Source: Strigamia acuminata (lineage: Eukaryota; Arthropoda; Chilopoda; Geophilomorpha; Linotaeniidae). From it: 64,000 bases of DNA. The notes beneath the pieces were generated by a model that was given only the letters and a program-made list of their open reading frames with translations, did not search any database and was not told where the DNA came from. Positions 47,001-57,863 of the stretch are shown in pieces (within the stretch, counting starts at the first letter, position 1; each line of letters opens with the position of its first letter). Position numbers and translations under genes: made by a program. Where the stretch lies: positions 10,354,001-10,418,000 of the forward strand of contig OX442319.1 in the NCBI GenBank assembly GCA_949358305.1, read 5' to 3'.

Positions 47001-47048
47001 TCTCTTCGCCGGCCTTCCTCTCGGTCTCTTCTCTGAAGGAGTCGCCAT
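44025..47048 (-). CDS. gag: Gag protein, unusually long, with AT-hook-like N-terminus
   Basis: 1,007 aa from ATG at 47,048, about 94 nt after the primer-binding site. Residues 7-17 (KRPRGRPAKRR) contain the RGRP core of an AT-hook. A long coiled coil rich in Gln, Asn, Leu and Glu spans about 150-290. Ser/Arg- and Gly/Asp/Pro-rich disordered segments follow (about 395-590). The capsid-like part (about 610-790) has WDDFVKQFMFKFG and GESLHSYMLRAENLLG, typical of Ty3/gypsy Gag. A CCHC zinc knuckle (CNLCKKLGHWQKDC) is at 965-978. The ORF ends at TAG 44,025-44,027, just after the frameshift heptamer. The N-terminal 500 residues are an extension beyond a usual gypsy Gag. The AT-hook could tether particles or the pre-integration complex to AT-rich DNA, which is inference. 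Confidence 0.88.
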   Translation of the reverse strand: MATPSEKRPRGRPAKRRVAIDLPAVDQEVTESQELFETMDQTANCNSAQLIVNEFTQALERQKPSPPSGQLDLNNPTGSGRSKSQNDDLNLRIQSSSAEHSLNSSPVQGAAQQDSENSNMEVSHSPVRVTMMDALREQARLEGVKVTSEMTVEQIHKAMVRKQSQKDVEIVRTSLQAEFERMRAEMHQQNAELKQQRANDHVKLLQLEQEKASWLITDEEQQQRLEQLNQAQKDLEIANENLRLANANLREANTNLMTAELTAPVRAREVIPSTSRNYENHAAEQAARAKRLAQRENEVFLARQQSVIDAGLAAKSQSTAEQLLRADLAAQARENEILRADLLTVQENFAVVVQKVQDVCGEDNFAKPAPVLQKGASKSPELIDLTSAKPKVSRQSSWTDSDDSRSSRGSRNSHHSRKKRKRQPDPTEYHSPKVTQDSDRFFSNSDRLIGMLEKKNKEREKPHDRGRSHDNPREGSPKRDCHNDIRDGPRYRGNPPGGDPPGGDSSDGHGGGHSRDHNSNGNRNGRGPPNGDRRPPDGDDPPDPDPPPNPNHESASDTDSSRPSVRGRSRHRTRSRTQRPDFYTKDEIDQLLRQNAQQQRKSRRDKIILQKISEFTSDKWTHQTTDEKFIRWDRVIPHAYNGNWQAGSNLLLEIFELGKVHSFSCEGALAHLVPRILVGGVKEWFRRKDFTKWDDFVKQFMFKFGESSEDIKTLWRCLKQRKGESLHSYMLRAENLLGRMPHAVTDATADDQFRAGLTEYSKNILMMSDAPDPGKFSELNEFMEVNQLRIDEKYKAYLTEAERSAYLKREKRLAEQNNETFNGLKLLQPPSYEDFLDEVDEKSSKKESSKKDVKNPHSVPKLHANITGAETPSSEAEEAEEEEETGDETMALLAKAAALLAKNNPVAGKWKPRMKPKNVSFDASKVNTERNSKSPAVSPERRSDARSRSASPAATKKKSPATDPCNLCKKLGHWQKDCPSSKKDKPVSTAEFEKAVKIITDMFRKNL
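44031..44037 (-). promoter_or_regulatory. -1 ribosomal frameshift heptamer A_AAA_AAC
   Basis: On the minus strand A AAA AAC lies in the gag phase required for simultaneous slippage (xxA AAA AAC), one codon before the gag TAG. After a -1 shift the frame runs straight into pol, which has no start codon of its own nearby. Confidence 0.85.
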
Positions 47049-47141
47049 TTTTCAATGAGGATTTAGAAAGGATAGAGAAGAAAGATAAGCAAGATAAAAA
47101 TGGCGGGTAAATTTTAATCTATCAAAATTTATACAATGACT

Positions 47142-47159
47142 ATCCCGGACGGGCCCCCA
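47142..47159 (-). other. Primer-binding site (tRNA-Pro-like)
   Basis: TGGGGGCCCGTCCGGGAT on the minus strand, two bases inside the 5' LTR. From memory its complement matches the 3' end of insect tRNA-Pro with one mismatch. Confidence 0.7.
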
Positions 47160-47161
47160 CG

Positions 47162-48120
47162 TGCTGCGATCCGGGTTTTTATCCACTTAATTTCTAATAA
47201 ATTAAGTAGAAACCGCAGGTGAATGCTTTACAAGACTTATATCGCGGCCGAAACTTGTCTAGGGTTAAGTTTACGGAAATAGGAATAAAAAGACAGTTTA
47301 TTATGGTAATAAAAATCACACAAATGTTTTATTCGATAAATTACAATATATACTAATTATGATTATGAATATCACAGAATAAAATGAGCGGGAAACAATG
47401 AAACAAAGGAAGGGCTTGCAACGACTGTTGCAAGCTACAAAGCGTCAGAAATGGCGCTTAAACAACTTGAAGTTGTTAGGCGAAGGCAAATTGTCTTCGT
47501 TCTACGAACTCACGAACGATGGTCGAAGACGATGGTTCTCGTGGGCTCCTTCTACGGCTCGTGCGACGGCTCGGCGGCGGTGGTTGACGGCTGTAGGCGT
47601 CCGGCTTTCGTACGATGGCGGTGGCTGTCGTTCGCGCAACAGCGACGGCGATGGTTCACGATCGTCGGGAATCTTCTCTTCTCGATTGCTGGAATTAGCG
47701 ACGGCTAATTCAAGCAGGATTGCTGGCTTTGTGCGTTTGATACACAAAGATAGCAGGTGAAACTGAGTTACAACGGTCCTCTATCAATACTTTTCTTTCA
47801 GGAGCAAAAGCAGTGATGTTGAGGTTGTTGTTGTATTTTTCAGAGTCTCGATTTGAGCCAAGACGCGAGCCCAGCACGCTTCAATATTGCGCAGAAAACC
47901 TGCGCACTTAGCTCAAATGGGTGCAACTAGTGGTTATTACACCATATTGCACCATAACGGCTAATAACCGTTTTCACCCCGGACAACCTGGGGTGATATG
48001 TGCCTAGAGAGGATTTCTCCCCTCGGTCACATGATCTGACTTGGCGTGTGCCACAGTCAAATTAATTAGAAGATAATTAATTTAATCTTCTAAGTTGGTG
48101 AATATTTTGAGATCACCACA
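47162..48120 (-). repeat. 5' LTR of the Ty3/gypsy element
   Basis: 959 bp, TG...CA, same sequence as the 3' LTR as far as I can compare. Followed on the right by the ATTG target duplication and duplication copy B. Confidence 0.95.
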
Positions 48121-49843
48121 ATTGTTGATTCTAATAATAATGTCAGTCTCGTCCGATCACATCTAACCTTCTTGGCAGATGGTTGTGTTATTTCTTTGGC
48201 ATTAACTCCTTTATGTGGCGGCTGCTCTCGTTCCTCATCTTCATTATTCTCTTGTGGAACACAGTCGGAAACACCAGCGATTGACTTTAACATCGCTGTG
48301 TCTCTCCACTGTAGACATAGACAACATCTTACTAATAATGTAATTTACATGAAAAGAAAATATGACAAATGCCAAAAAATGAAAACAAAAGATACATCCA
48401 TAAATATATCCAGAATGGACACTGAATGCTCTCTGACACAGCTAGAAGGTTTGGGCATTCCGAAAATTGTGATTTGAGCCACCATAAACAACATTCTGCC
48501 CCTCCTTGTTCTGCCTGTTTGTTGCCGCCTCCTGGTAGATATGTAATGAGATGCTTTATACGAGTTTGTTATTTCTGGTGAATGCTCTGGTGATGTCCTA
48601 AAAATTGATTTAAAAAATAAAAAACTGTTTACTGGGTTCCATGGTGAAAAATTAGCCAAAATGGACATATTTTTTGTTTGTCGCATTTTGACAAAAGCTT
48701 TGAAATAAGCATCCTTGTTGCACGCTCTTAATTCAAAAGAGTGGATGGCGATAAAGGAATTGAGGATGTAGGTTTGAGAAATAATAGCTAAAAGAAAATA
48801 ATTAGTAGGCCTACTAAGACTATCTTAAATTGTGTACTTCATACATAAGCACCTGAATAAACCAAATAAACTACGAATTTAAACGCAGCAATGAAGTCGG
48901 CCGAAATATTTGGGTTTGGATTACACATTAGGTAGGACAGAAACAGGCAAGGCGCCTTGCTTTAAAGAAATGGTCAAGGAGAAAATTAAAAGAAAATTGA
49001 GGTTGTAATTGAAAAAGTGTAGCTTAAAAAAAGATATAAAATAAAAATGTGAGACAATTCTTAAAGACTCTTCTATCTTTCTCTATTAGATAAAATAGGA
49101 GAGTTTTGGTTGAAACCTTTTACATTTAAACGTGAATCACAATTCCAACGTGAAAGTTCCACCTGAAAACGTGGTCAACCTTGCAGAAATTGCCACTACC
49201 CGAAGCATTCACCCTTTGTGTCGGGGAAGAATTACGACATGTAAACTCAAAATTATTTACACAAAAATTGTCACTGACTGTCGCTCATCGGGCAAATGCG
49301 CTTCTTCAGTTGGGAATGATTACAGTCATGTTTAAAAAACGTGGATGGGTTGAAAGAGAATAATTAGTATTAAGACCCCAAAATTATACAATGGCAGCAA
49401 AGTTTAAAATTTCAGTCTACAAAAAAATGAAAAATAAATAAATCTATTATAAAAACACTTATAAAAAAATACATGCTTGACCACAAATCTGGTGCAGTCA
49501 CTAAATTATCTTTGGTGGGGAATGTCCAGTACTGTAGCTAACCTCTAACATTTCATATTAATCAGGCTTATATGGAATTGAGGATGTAGGCTTGAGAAAT
49601 AATAGCTAAAAGAAAATAATCTTTGAAGCGCACTTCCTCTCTTTGTGTCAACATCGCCCAACATTGTCGAACCGCATTCGAATCGATATATCGATAGACA
49701 TATCGATAGATATATGCTAGTTTCAATATTGGGTTATTTTCAAAATTCAACGCCAAAGGATTACGTACACGGCGTTTCATAATGGTAAACGTCGCACAAC
49801 TGATCACATGCGTTCTCGATTTGATTTTTCGGGTGGTAGCATT
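48121..49843. other. Right-hand remainder of duplication copy B
   Basis: Equivalent to about 18,437-19,986 of copy A up to 49,568 (tcatattaatcaggct). The remaining sequence to the BEL LTR includes a repeat of the ggatgtaggcttgagaaata motif and AT-rich atatcgata palindromes at about 49,680-49,720. No intact gene. Confidence 0.55.
48168..48308 (-). pseudogene. Exon-like relic related to 25,472-25,635
   Basis: Minus-strand block with SIAGVSDCVP and QPSAKK and the same AAG|GTTAG-type donor. It is shorter in the charged middle. Gene unknown. Confidence 0.3.
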
Positions 49844-50142
49844 TGTGGAAACTGGCAGTTTCCAAAGTGAACCAGTTTAATTATGTTTTTTACCATCGTG
49901 GCGCAAGTGGAAAAGTTCACTAGTGACCCGGATCTGTATTCTTGGAATTTAAGGATTAGCTTAATCCTTTTGTTTTATATATCTAAAATTTTGAATAAAA
50001 ATTCACTGTTCTTTCAAATGTAACACTGACTGTACGGTTTTTCTGAGTCCACCAACACTTCAAACTGAATCCAACTCCATCCGTCGTTTCAACTAGTTTT
50101 TGAGCTTAAATCATTTATTCAAGTTGCTCGTGCAACGTTACA
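49844..50142 (+). repeat. 5' LTR of the BEL/Pao element
   Basis: 299 bp, TGTGGAAACT...GTTACA, opening with a small hairpin (ggaaactggcagtttcc). An AATAAA-type signal is near 49,994. Confidence 0.85.
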
Positions 50143-50160
50143 TGGTGCCGAAACCCAGGA
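50143..50160 (+). other. Primer-binding site of the BEL/Pao element
   Basis: TGGTGCCGAAACCCAGGA follows the 5' LTR directly. The TGGnGCCGAAACCC form is common in BEL/Pao elements. Confidence 0.75.
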
Positions 50161-50192
50161 TTTATTCTTAAACAACGAACCAGAACGCGAAA

Positions 50193-53100
50193 ATGGACGA
50201 TTTAGCAAGAAGTCGTGCACAAAGAGAAACGCAAAGAAAAAGCGTGCGTGCGCTTTTTGAGAGACTGAAGAAAGAAATGGCCGAGGATCCCCTCAACGAG
50301 GTACGATTATTATGCATACAAGCCCAACTAATCACAAAACGTTTGAAAATCGATAAACTGGACACAATAATCGCCGACGGGATCACCGACGTGAACGAGG
50401 TGGACCAAGACGAATTCGAAGCGGAAGAACTGCAAGACGAGATGACCGCCGCCCGAATCACACTCGAAGTCGCCTTAAAAGAACTCGCGCAAATGAAACA
50501 ACCACAACAACCACCGCAAGTACCACTCGTAAATTTGAATCCTAACCTCCCGTTAAACCCGAACCTAAACCCGAACCTGAACCCGAACCTGAACCCAAAC
50601 CCAGTCCAACTGCAATGTGCAGTAATGAAATTGCCCAAGCTCGAGGTCGCCAAGTTTAAAGGCACGCCGGAAACCTGGACGGGCTTCTGGTCCAATTTTG
50701 AGTTGAGTGTGCACAACAATACAGCTTTACCCAAAACCGCCAAGTTTGTGTACCTGCGCTCACTCGTCGCAGGACTGGCGGCAAATGCTCACCGTGACGG
50801 AACTCAACTATGACACTGCAATAGAACTTTTAACTAATCGTTTTGGTCAAAAAGAACAGATTGTAGGCGCACACATGGCCAAACTTCTCGAGATGCAACC
50901 AGTGAAACGAGCGGAGGATATAACAGCGTTACGGAAGCTCTACGATTTTTGCGACTTCCACATCAAAAGTCTCGAAAACCTCGGAGTGCCGGCGGAAACC
51001 TTTGGCCCATTGTTGTGCCCAATACTTGCGCGTGCTGTACCAAACAGTATTCAGCACAATTTTGCGCGTCCACGAGGAGATGCGCCGTGGAAAGTAAAAG
51101 AATTTCTTGATTTCTTCAGATTCGAGGTCGCGATGAGGGAGCGTACGGAAGCCGCAGACAAAACCAACAATAAAACGCAAGAATTGACGGAAAACCCAAA
51201 TACTAAAAAGGAAGAGGTGAAGAGATCAAGTTATAAAACTAATACCCACAGTTCCGCTTCAGCTTTATCGAACATCGTTTACAAGTGCACGTTTTGCGAG
51301 AAAACAGAACACAAGAGTCCAGACTGTCCGTTGTCCGTAGAAAAGCGAAAAGAAGCGTGTTTTAAGGCCCGACGTTGTTATCGATGCCTAAAGGAGAATC
51401 ACCAAGCGCGTCAGTGTAACACGAGATTTAAATGTAGGAAATGCGAACAAAAACATCACACGTATTTATGCGATAAAACCGACGAAGAAAAACCAAAAGA
51501 CACCGTCACGTCATCTGTACAAGAATCAACACCTGCGGAAACCGTGATGTTCCTGCAGGTCGTCGTTTTAGAAGCCAACGGAAGCAACAAGAAAAGAAAA
51601 GTCCAGTGTTTTTTGGATGGGGGATCACAAAGAAGTTTCATCACAGAAAAACTGTCGCGCGAATTACAACTGGAAAAAACTGGAGAACAATCCCTCGCCC
51701 TCTTGACTTTCGGATCCACTGAGCCAACAATTACAAAAAGAAAAAAGGTGAAATTGAGTTTGAATAACTGTGAAAATAGAAATTGTAGTTTAGAGATCGA
51801 AGCCCTCGAATCACCTTGGATAACGCCGACCCTACATGGAAAACCAGATGAGCAGGTGATGGAAAAGTTAAGAAAATTCGATATTAAACTGACCCACGAT
51901 AGCAACATTCAACGAGACGATGGAGTGTCCATTTTGATCGGCGTCGACAACTTTTGGCGCGTTACAACGGGAAAACAGCAGCGTATCGACGAGAATTTGA
52001 TGGCGATCGAAACCATCTTTGGTTGGACACTGCACGGATCAGCTGGGAAGACAGAAACAACAATGTCATCTTTGGTGCGGGTAAATAAAGTGATTGTTGC
52101 CGATAATACAAACGAACTTTTAGAGAAATTTTGGAACTTGGAGTCGATTGGGATTCGTCACGAGACTATGGAACCGGGAATCGATGAGGTAGACACGTTG
52201 AAACGCTTCAAAGACCAGATTGAGTGGGTGGATGACCATTACGAAGTGGGATTCCCGTGGAAGATCGACCGCAAAGAATTGAGTGACAATCGAGATGTCG
52301 CAAAAAAGCGTTTGTGGAGTTTAATTAACCGTTTCCGAAAAAATTCCAAATTGTATTTAGACTATAAAAAAGTGATCGACGAACAGCTGATTTCCGGGAT
52401 TGTGGAGAAAGTACCAAAGGATTCGAAACCAAACAACCCGTATTATATTCCCCATCAACCGGTAATTGATGAGACTCAAGCCACAACAAAGTTACGAATT
52501 GTTTACGATGCGTCGTCGCACGCAAAAGGATGTTTATCGCTAAACGACTGTCTGAGTAAGGGCCCAAATATGTTACCTCATCTAATAAACATTGTTTTGA
52601 AGTTCCGAACCGGCAAATACGGCGCAATCGGCGATATCGAAAAAGCCTTCCATCGAATACATCTCAAGATGGACGAACGAGACGTCACACGATTTTATTG
52701 GATCGAGGACGGGTGGAACGGTGAAGAGTCGGTAAAACTAATTGAATTGCGTCAAACTCGAGTTCCATTTGGGACAGGACCCAGTCCATTTTTGTTAAAT
52801 GCAACAATCAAAGAACACGTCGATCGATTTGAAGAACAATACCCAGAAACTTGCGATAAACTAAAAGAAGATTTATATGTAGATGATTTCGTGACAAATG
52901 CAAACAATTCCAAAGTGTTAGTACAAACTTACAATGAAAGTCGAGAGATTCTACAAGCAGCGAATATGAAGCTTGTGAAATGGAAAACTAACAATGTGAA
53001 CCTCCAAGAAATAATTGTAAAAGATGACCCGAGTTGTGATGTGGAAACTTTCCAAAGGAAAACTAAAGTTTTGGGGGTAGTGTGGGATTTAAAATTAGAC

Positions 53101-55472
53101 ACTTTGGGATTAGATATTTCGGAATTATTGAATGAAATTAATTTAACCAAGTATACCAAAAGATTTATCATTAGAATAACTGCAATGATTTTTGACCCGT
53201 TGGAAATGGCGAACCCCTTTGTGATAACTGCTAAAATTATTTTTCAGGAACTTTGGAAATTAAATGTTGGGTGGGATGACGTCATTCCAGAATATGTGAA
53301 GATAAAGTGGGAAAATTGGTATGTTCAGATACCATACCTCGAAAATTTAAATTTAGAGCGCAAATTATTAAATTGGGGAGGAAATTATAGAAAAAGGATT
53401 CACATTTTCTGTGATGCCAGTCCGAGAGCGTATGGCGTAGTAGCCTACACTCGAGTTCTGGACGAAACAAATGCTGTTAATATTGATTTTATCATTTCCA
53501 AGTGTAGAGTGGCGCCTGTAAAGGAACTAACATTACCAAAGCTGGAACTGATGGGCGCGCTGCTGGCAACAAGACTGATTCCAACATTAAAAGCGACTCT
53601 TGGGTGTGAGGATTTCACAATTTGGACCGACTCAAAAATCGTATTGCATTGGATCCGCGACACCAAGAACAGACCAGCGACGTTCGTGTACAATCGTGTA
53701 CGGGAAATTGTTGAGAATACATCGAGAGACGATTGGCGCCACTGCCCAGGGAAAGATAATCCAGCCGACCTGGTTACGAGGGGAGTGAACGTAAAACAGC
53801 TCACCGAAAAACCATTTTGGTTGAAAGGACCGGCGTGGCTTGCAGACAACGAATCGAGATGGCCAAATGAGGACGTGAGCGTGGATCCAATCATCGAGGA
53901 CAACGACAGGGAAGTGAATATGACATTAATAACAGTTGCAGAACCAGACATCAATTACACTCGATTTAATACGTGGAAGAAACTGAAACGAGTTACAGCT
54001 TGAGTTTTTAGATATATTACGAATCTAAAGACGAAAAATAGGAATGGAGAACCGTTGAGAAACGAGGAACTCGAGCAGAGCGAACGATATTGGCTGAAAT
54101 ACTTACAACAAGTGGGATTCCAGAGAGAAATTAGATGTTTGACCGACCAAAAACCAATTGAAAAATCATCATCAATTTTGAAGTTGGCGCCAATATTAGA
54201 CGAAAATGGATTGTTGAGAGCCACACATCGATGGGGACTTGTCGAACTTGACCGCAATACACGCGAACCTTTTTTATTACCAAACGAACATTTTATAACA
54301 AAATTGATTGTTTTAGGCAAACACGAACGAGCTTTACACAGTGGATTGGCCGACACATTGAGTGGACTTCGAGAGAGATTCTGGATCGCCCGTGCGAGAA
54401 AAACAATCAAGGGAATCATCCACAAGTGTGTTCGCTGTTGAAAAATACAAGGACGTTTGGCCAGAGAAAAGTGGGGATTGCTGCCCATTGATTGTGTTAC
54501 GCCGAGTGAGCCGTTCGAAATATGTGGAGTCGATTTTGCTGGTCCTCTCTACACCAAATTGGGTAACAAAGTGTATATTGCCCTGTTTACATGTGCGGTG
54601 ACGCGTGCAGTCCATCTAGAATTGCTCTCCAACCTAAGTACCGACAAGTTTATTGACTGCATGAAACGGTTTATTTGTCGACGAGGGATTTCCAAGACTA
54701 TATATTCCGACAATGCCAAGACTTTTAAAAGAGCAGACAAGGAGATTAATTTGTTTTTGAAGTATTTACCAGAAGAACAGTTTCAAGGATTTATTACGGA
54801 AAAACGGATAACATGGAAATATATTGTAGAGACCGCACCGTGGTGGGGCGGCTTTTGGGAGCGCATGGTGCGTTCCGTGAAGTTGGCGCTAAAGAAAACG
54901 ATTGGGAAAAATTCACTCGATTATGAAGGACTCGTAACCATACTAGCAGAAGCTGAAGCTGTTGTGAACTCCAGACCATTAACTTATGTTTATGACACTC
55001 CTCATGAAGAATTACTCTTTTCCCCCTCTCATTTTCTCTTAGGAAAACCATTTCATTTCTGCCGACCGCGCCGAAATATTCCACCAATCCGGGATCAAAA
55101 GATGACATCTTAAGAGCGTGGAAATACCGACAAACGCTTATCCAACGATTTTGGGACCGTTGGACGAAGGAATACTTAATCGAATTAAGCCAACACCGAG
55201 GCGTCACCAGTCGGACGAAATTTAACGTGGGAGATATCGTGATCATCGAGGACCAAAACCGGCCGCGACTTACGTGGAAACTCGGGCGCATCACCTCCGT
55301 GAAGGAGGGTTGTGACGGCTTGATTCGCTCCTGCGAAATCCAGATGTCCAACGGGACACGTCTTCGAAGACCCATCCAGAGACTGTGCAACCTTGAAGTG
55401 GAAACCGAAGTTCCAGTCCGCCGGGACGGGGGGACTGTGGAAACTGGCGGTTTCCAAAGTGAACCAGTTTAA
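50193..55472 (+). pseudogene. BEL/Pao gag-pol reading frame, disrupted
   Basis: Starts at ATG 50,193. Gag has a coiled N-terminal part, a (P/L)NPN repeat at about 50,538-50,600 and a DUF1759-type core. Cys/His knuckles follow at about 51,285-51,475, then an aspartic protease-like site reading DGGS (about 51,615), RT with YVDD (about 52,877), RNase H (about 53,400-53,760) and an integrase (about 54,300-55,050) with the C-terminal part at 55,090-55,470. Breaks are a frameshift near 50,788, TGA at 54,001, TGA at 54,439 and a frameshift near 55,085. With these breaks the copy should not make a full polyprotein. The last codons run into the 3' LTR remnant. Confidence 0.88.
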
Positions 55473-55477
55473 TTATG

Positions 55478-55503
55478 AAGTAACTCCTTCAAAGGAGTTA
55501 CTT
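55478..55503. repeat. Perfect 12-bp dyad at the truncated LTR edge
   Basis: AAGTAACTCCTT and AAGGAGTTACTT are exact reverse complements separated by two bases. The dyad begins on the first base after BEL LTR homology ends. Confidence 0.8.
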
Positions 55504-56050
55504 TAGAATATGGCCCGCTTCAGAATGGGCCCAAAATTTGGTTTCTTACCAAATAAAGCCTCCTGAGTCCGAAAATGACACTCAAAAGTGTCGGAAATGA
55601 ACCTAACCTTAACCTAACTTAACCTGGCATATCCTATCCTTAACCTAACCTAACCTAACCTAACATGGCGAATCAGGGAACTAATGAGTGAGACCACTAT
55701 CCCTTCTTACACTATGTCAGCACTAAACTTATCGGAGGCGATGAAGACGGTTGCACACGATTTTGCTACGCAATGTAGCCATGGAATGCATTTTAAGAAG
55801 CAAACTAGACACAATATTTGCAATATACCATAACTGAGATAATATTCCAACAATTCATTGAGTATATTGATTTTTCTTTTGTTCAGTTGGTCCAGACTCG
55901 TTGTTTGTGCTTGGTTAAAATGGCGGCCGCCATGAAAATCTATTTTCTCCGAATTCAGCCATGACTCACTTTGGTATTGTAAGCCTGCATCTGAATTTCT
56001 ATATAGGTGTAGCATTTACTAAATCAGATATTTTGACAAAATATTTTACT
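55504..56050. other. Spacer with further duplication relic
   Basis: No gene. The stretch at about 55,973-56,025 (ggtattgtaagcctgcat) is a diverged copy of about 15,613-15,650 in duplication copy A. Confidence 0.45.
55600..55664. repeat. Telomere-like (CCTAA)n tract
   Basis: ttaacctaacctaacctaac and neighbouring imperfect units read as TTAGG on the other strand, the common insect telomere repeat. The purest run is about 55,641-55,664. Confidence 0.6.
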
Positions 56051-57009
56051 TGTGGTGATCTCAAAATATTCACCAACTTAGAAGATAAAATTAATTGTCT
56101 TCTAATTAATTTGACTGTGGCACACGCCAAGTCAGATCATGTGACCGAGGGGAGAAATCCTCTCTAGGCACATATCACCCCAGGTTGTCCAGGGGTGAAG
56201 ACGGTTATTAACCGTTATGGTGCAATATGGTGTAATAACCACTAGTTGCACCCATTTGAGCTAAGTGCGCAGGTTTTCTGCGCAATATTGAAGCGTGCCG
56301 GGCTCGCGCCTTGGCTCAAATCGGGACTCTTGACAAAATACACAAACCACAAACATCACTGCTTTTCTGCTCCTGACAAAAAGTATTGATAGTGGACCAT
56401 GTATTCCAAGTTTCACCAGCTTGCTTTGTAAAACGTACAAAGCCAGCTATCCTGCTTGAATTAGCCGCAGCTAATTCCAGCAATCGAGAAGAAGAAGTTC
56501 CCGTGTTGCGTGAACCATTGCCGTCGCAGTAGCGCGAACTGCTGCCACCGCCATCGGACGTGAACGGACGCCTGCCCGAACGTGAACCACCGCCCCGTGC
56601 CGTCGTACTTCGTGTGGAAGACTCGCCGTGAACCATCATCCAAGGATCATCGTACGTGTGAGTGAAGACGAGGAAAATAGCGGAAGCCATTTTCCTAACA
56701 ACTTGTGTTGTCAAGCGCATTCGCCGCGCTTTGTAGCTTGCAACAGTCGTTGCAAGCCCTTCCTTTGTTTCACACTCATTCTACTTCGCGACTTGTCGCA
56801 TTCGTGATATTTTCATTACTAGTCATTGTAATTACGATCGAATAAACATATTGTGTCATTTTTATACGAAAAACTGTCTTTTTATTTCTTTTCCTTAAAC
56901 TTAACCCTAGATAATTTAAGGCCGCCGATTGTAAGTCTTTTATAGCATTCACCTGCGGTTTCTGCTTAATTTATTAGAAATTAAGTGGATAAAAACCCGG
57001 ATCGCAGCA
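56051..57009 (+). mobile_element. Diverged solo LTR of the same Ty3/gypsy family
   Basis: Opposite orientation to the full-length element. Begins TGTGGTGATCTC and ends CCCGGATCGCAGCA like the 959-bp LTRs, with many substitutions and small indels inside. Flanks tact and gagt do not match, so there is no target duplication. No primer-binding site or internal region follows. Confidence 0.9.
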
Positions 57010-57860
57010 GAGTGTTAAAAGAAAGTTCCTGCTTGAAATTCAATTTTTTTTAGCACTCAACCATTTTAGAAATTTGCATATGTGTTGTACCATCTATTCT
57101 ACTAAGGTGCAGTACTAAATTTAAATCACCGCCACCATTCATTTATTTATTTATTTATTTATTTATTTCCATGGCGAGAACTTTACAGATCAATCACAAT
57201 CAATTTTTAATTTATCACACTTTAAGAGATTTGTTTAGCAGTGGGTACGTCAAAAAAACATGCGTTTAAACACGCTGAACATTCGCACTTTGTCGTAGGA
57301 AATGTTTTTAAGTGACCAAATAGAAATATTCCATTCTGTTACTTCCTGTCAGCACTTTTTCCTTTACTGTTTGGTTATCAATAGGATTCCAGGTTGACCA
57401 ATGGTCAAAATTCAGAAATGAGATTATTTTAGTGGTCTGATTTAAACTTGGTGTAAGAAAAAATTACTTTTTTTAATTAAATAAAAAAAGTTCTTTGCTA
57501 AGTAACATTCTTTATTGGGCCAATTTGTATACTTTCTGACTTTCTCCAGCTGTTCTAAATTGATTCACCTGTTTCCATTAGTGTTGTATTTAGTTAGAAC
57601 AGATTGGCATTGGTTATTTATGATTTACTTTGATTTATTCGCGCACACGATATTGTATGAACCAACACACTTTTGAAGACGTCTTGGGTCGCGAGATTAC
57701 AGGTTAACTCCCTCTGGCGGTGGAGACCCTTAAACGGGATTTAAACACATTAAAGCCAGGTTACGCAAAATAATAACAAATTGTACACAAGTTAAGCATT
57801 GGTTGCTACGTAGTCGGTACTCTGTAAATGGATGACAGGTTGGGAATCTCAGTTGTTCCT
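57010..57860. other. Intergenic, nothing recognised
   Basis: AT-rich sequence with an (ATTT)n run at about 57,139-57,169. No gene seen. Confidence 0.5.
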
Positions 57861-57863
57861 TAG

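Larger units (their letters stand above)
35785..48120 (-). mobile_element. Full-length Ty3/gypsy LTR retrotransposon with a third ORF
   Basis: 12,336 bp with two 959-bp LTRs, a 4-bp target duplication (attg at 35,781-35,784 and 48,121-48,124), a primer-binding site, a purine tract, and the order LTR-gag-pol-ORF3-LTR on the minus strand. The empty site survives in copy A (about 18,437-18,450, ttattattgttgatt). LTRs that look identical and open reading frames indicate a recent insertion. The protease-RT-RNase H-integrase order identifies Ty3/gypsy. Confidence 0.95.
21842..49568. repeat. Segmental duplication, copy B (interrupted)
   Basis: Corresponds to copy A (13,524-19,986) but split by a MITE (23,880-24,378), a satellite array (27,006-35,382 plus one 200-bp flank repeat) and a Ty3/gypsy element (35,785-48,120). 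Without these insertions it is close to copy A in length. Part of it (about 25,200-25,870) is internally repeated at 35,520-35,784 joined to 48,121-48,500. Confidence 0.75.
49844..55477 (+). mobile_element. Decayed BEL/Pao LTR retrotransposon
   Basis: A 299-bp 5' LTR (49,844-50,142), a primer-binding site, a gag-pol reading frame with several breaks, and only the first 42 bp of a 3' LTR (55,436-55,477). The start of that LTR matches the 5' LTR at all but one base, and then homology stops. Polymerase motifs assign it to BEL/Pao. No target duplication can be read because the 3' end is lost. Confidence 0.9.
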
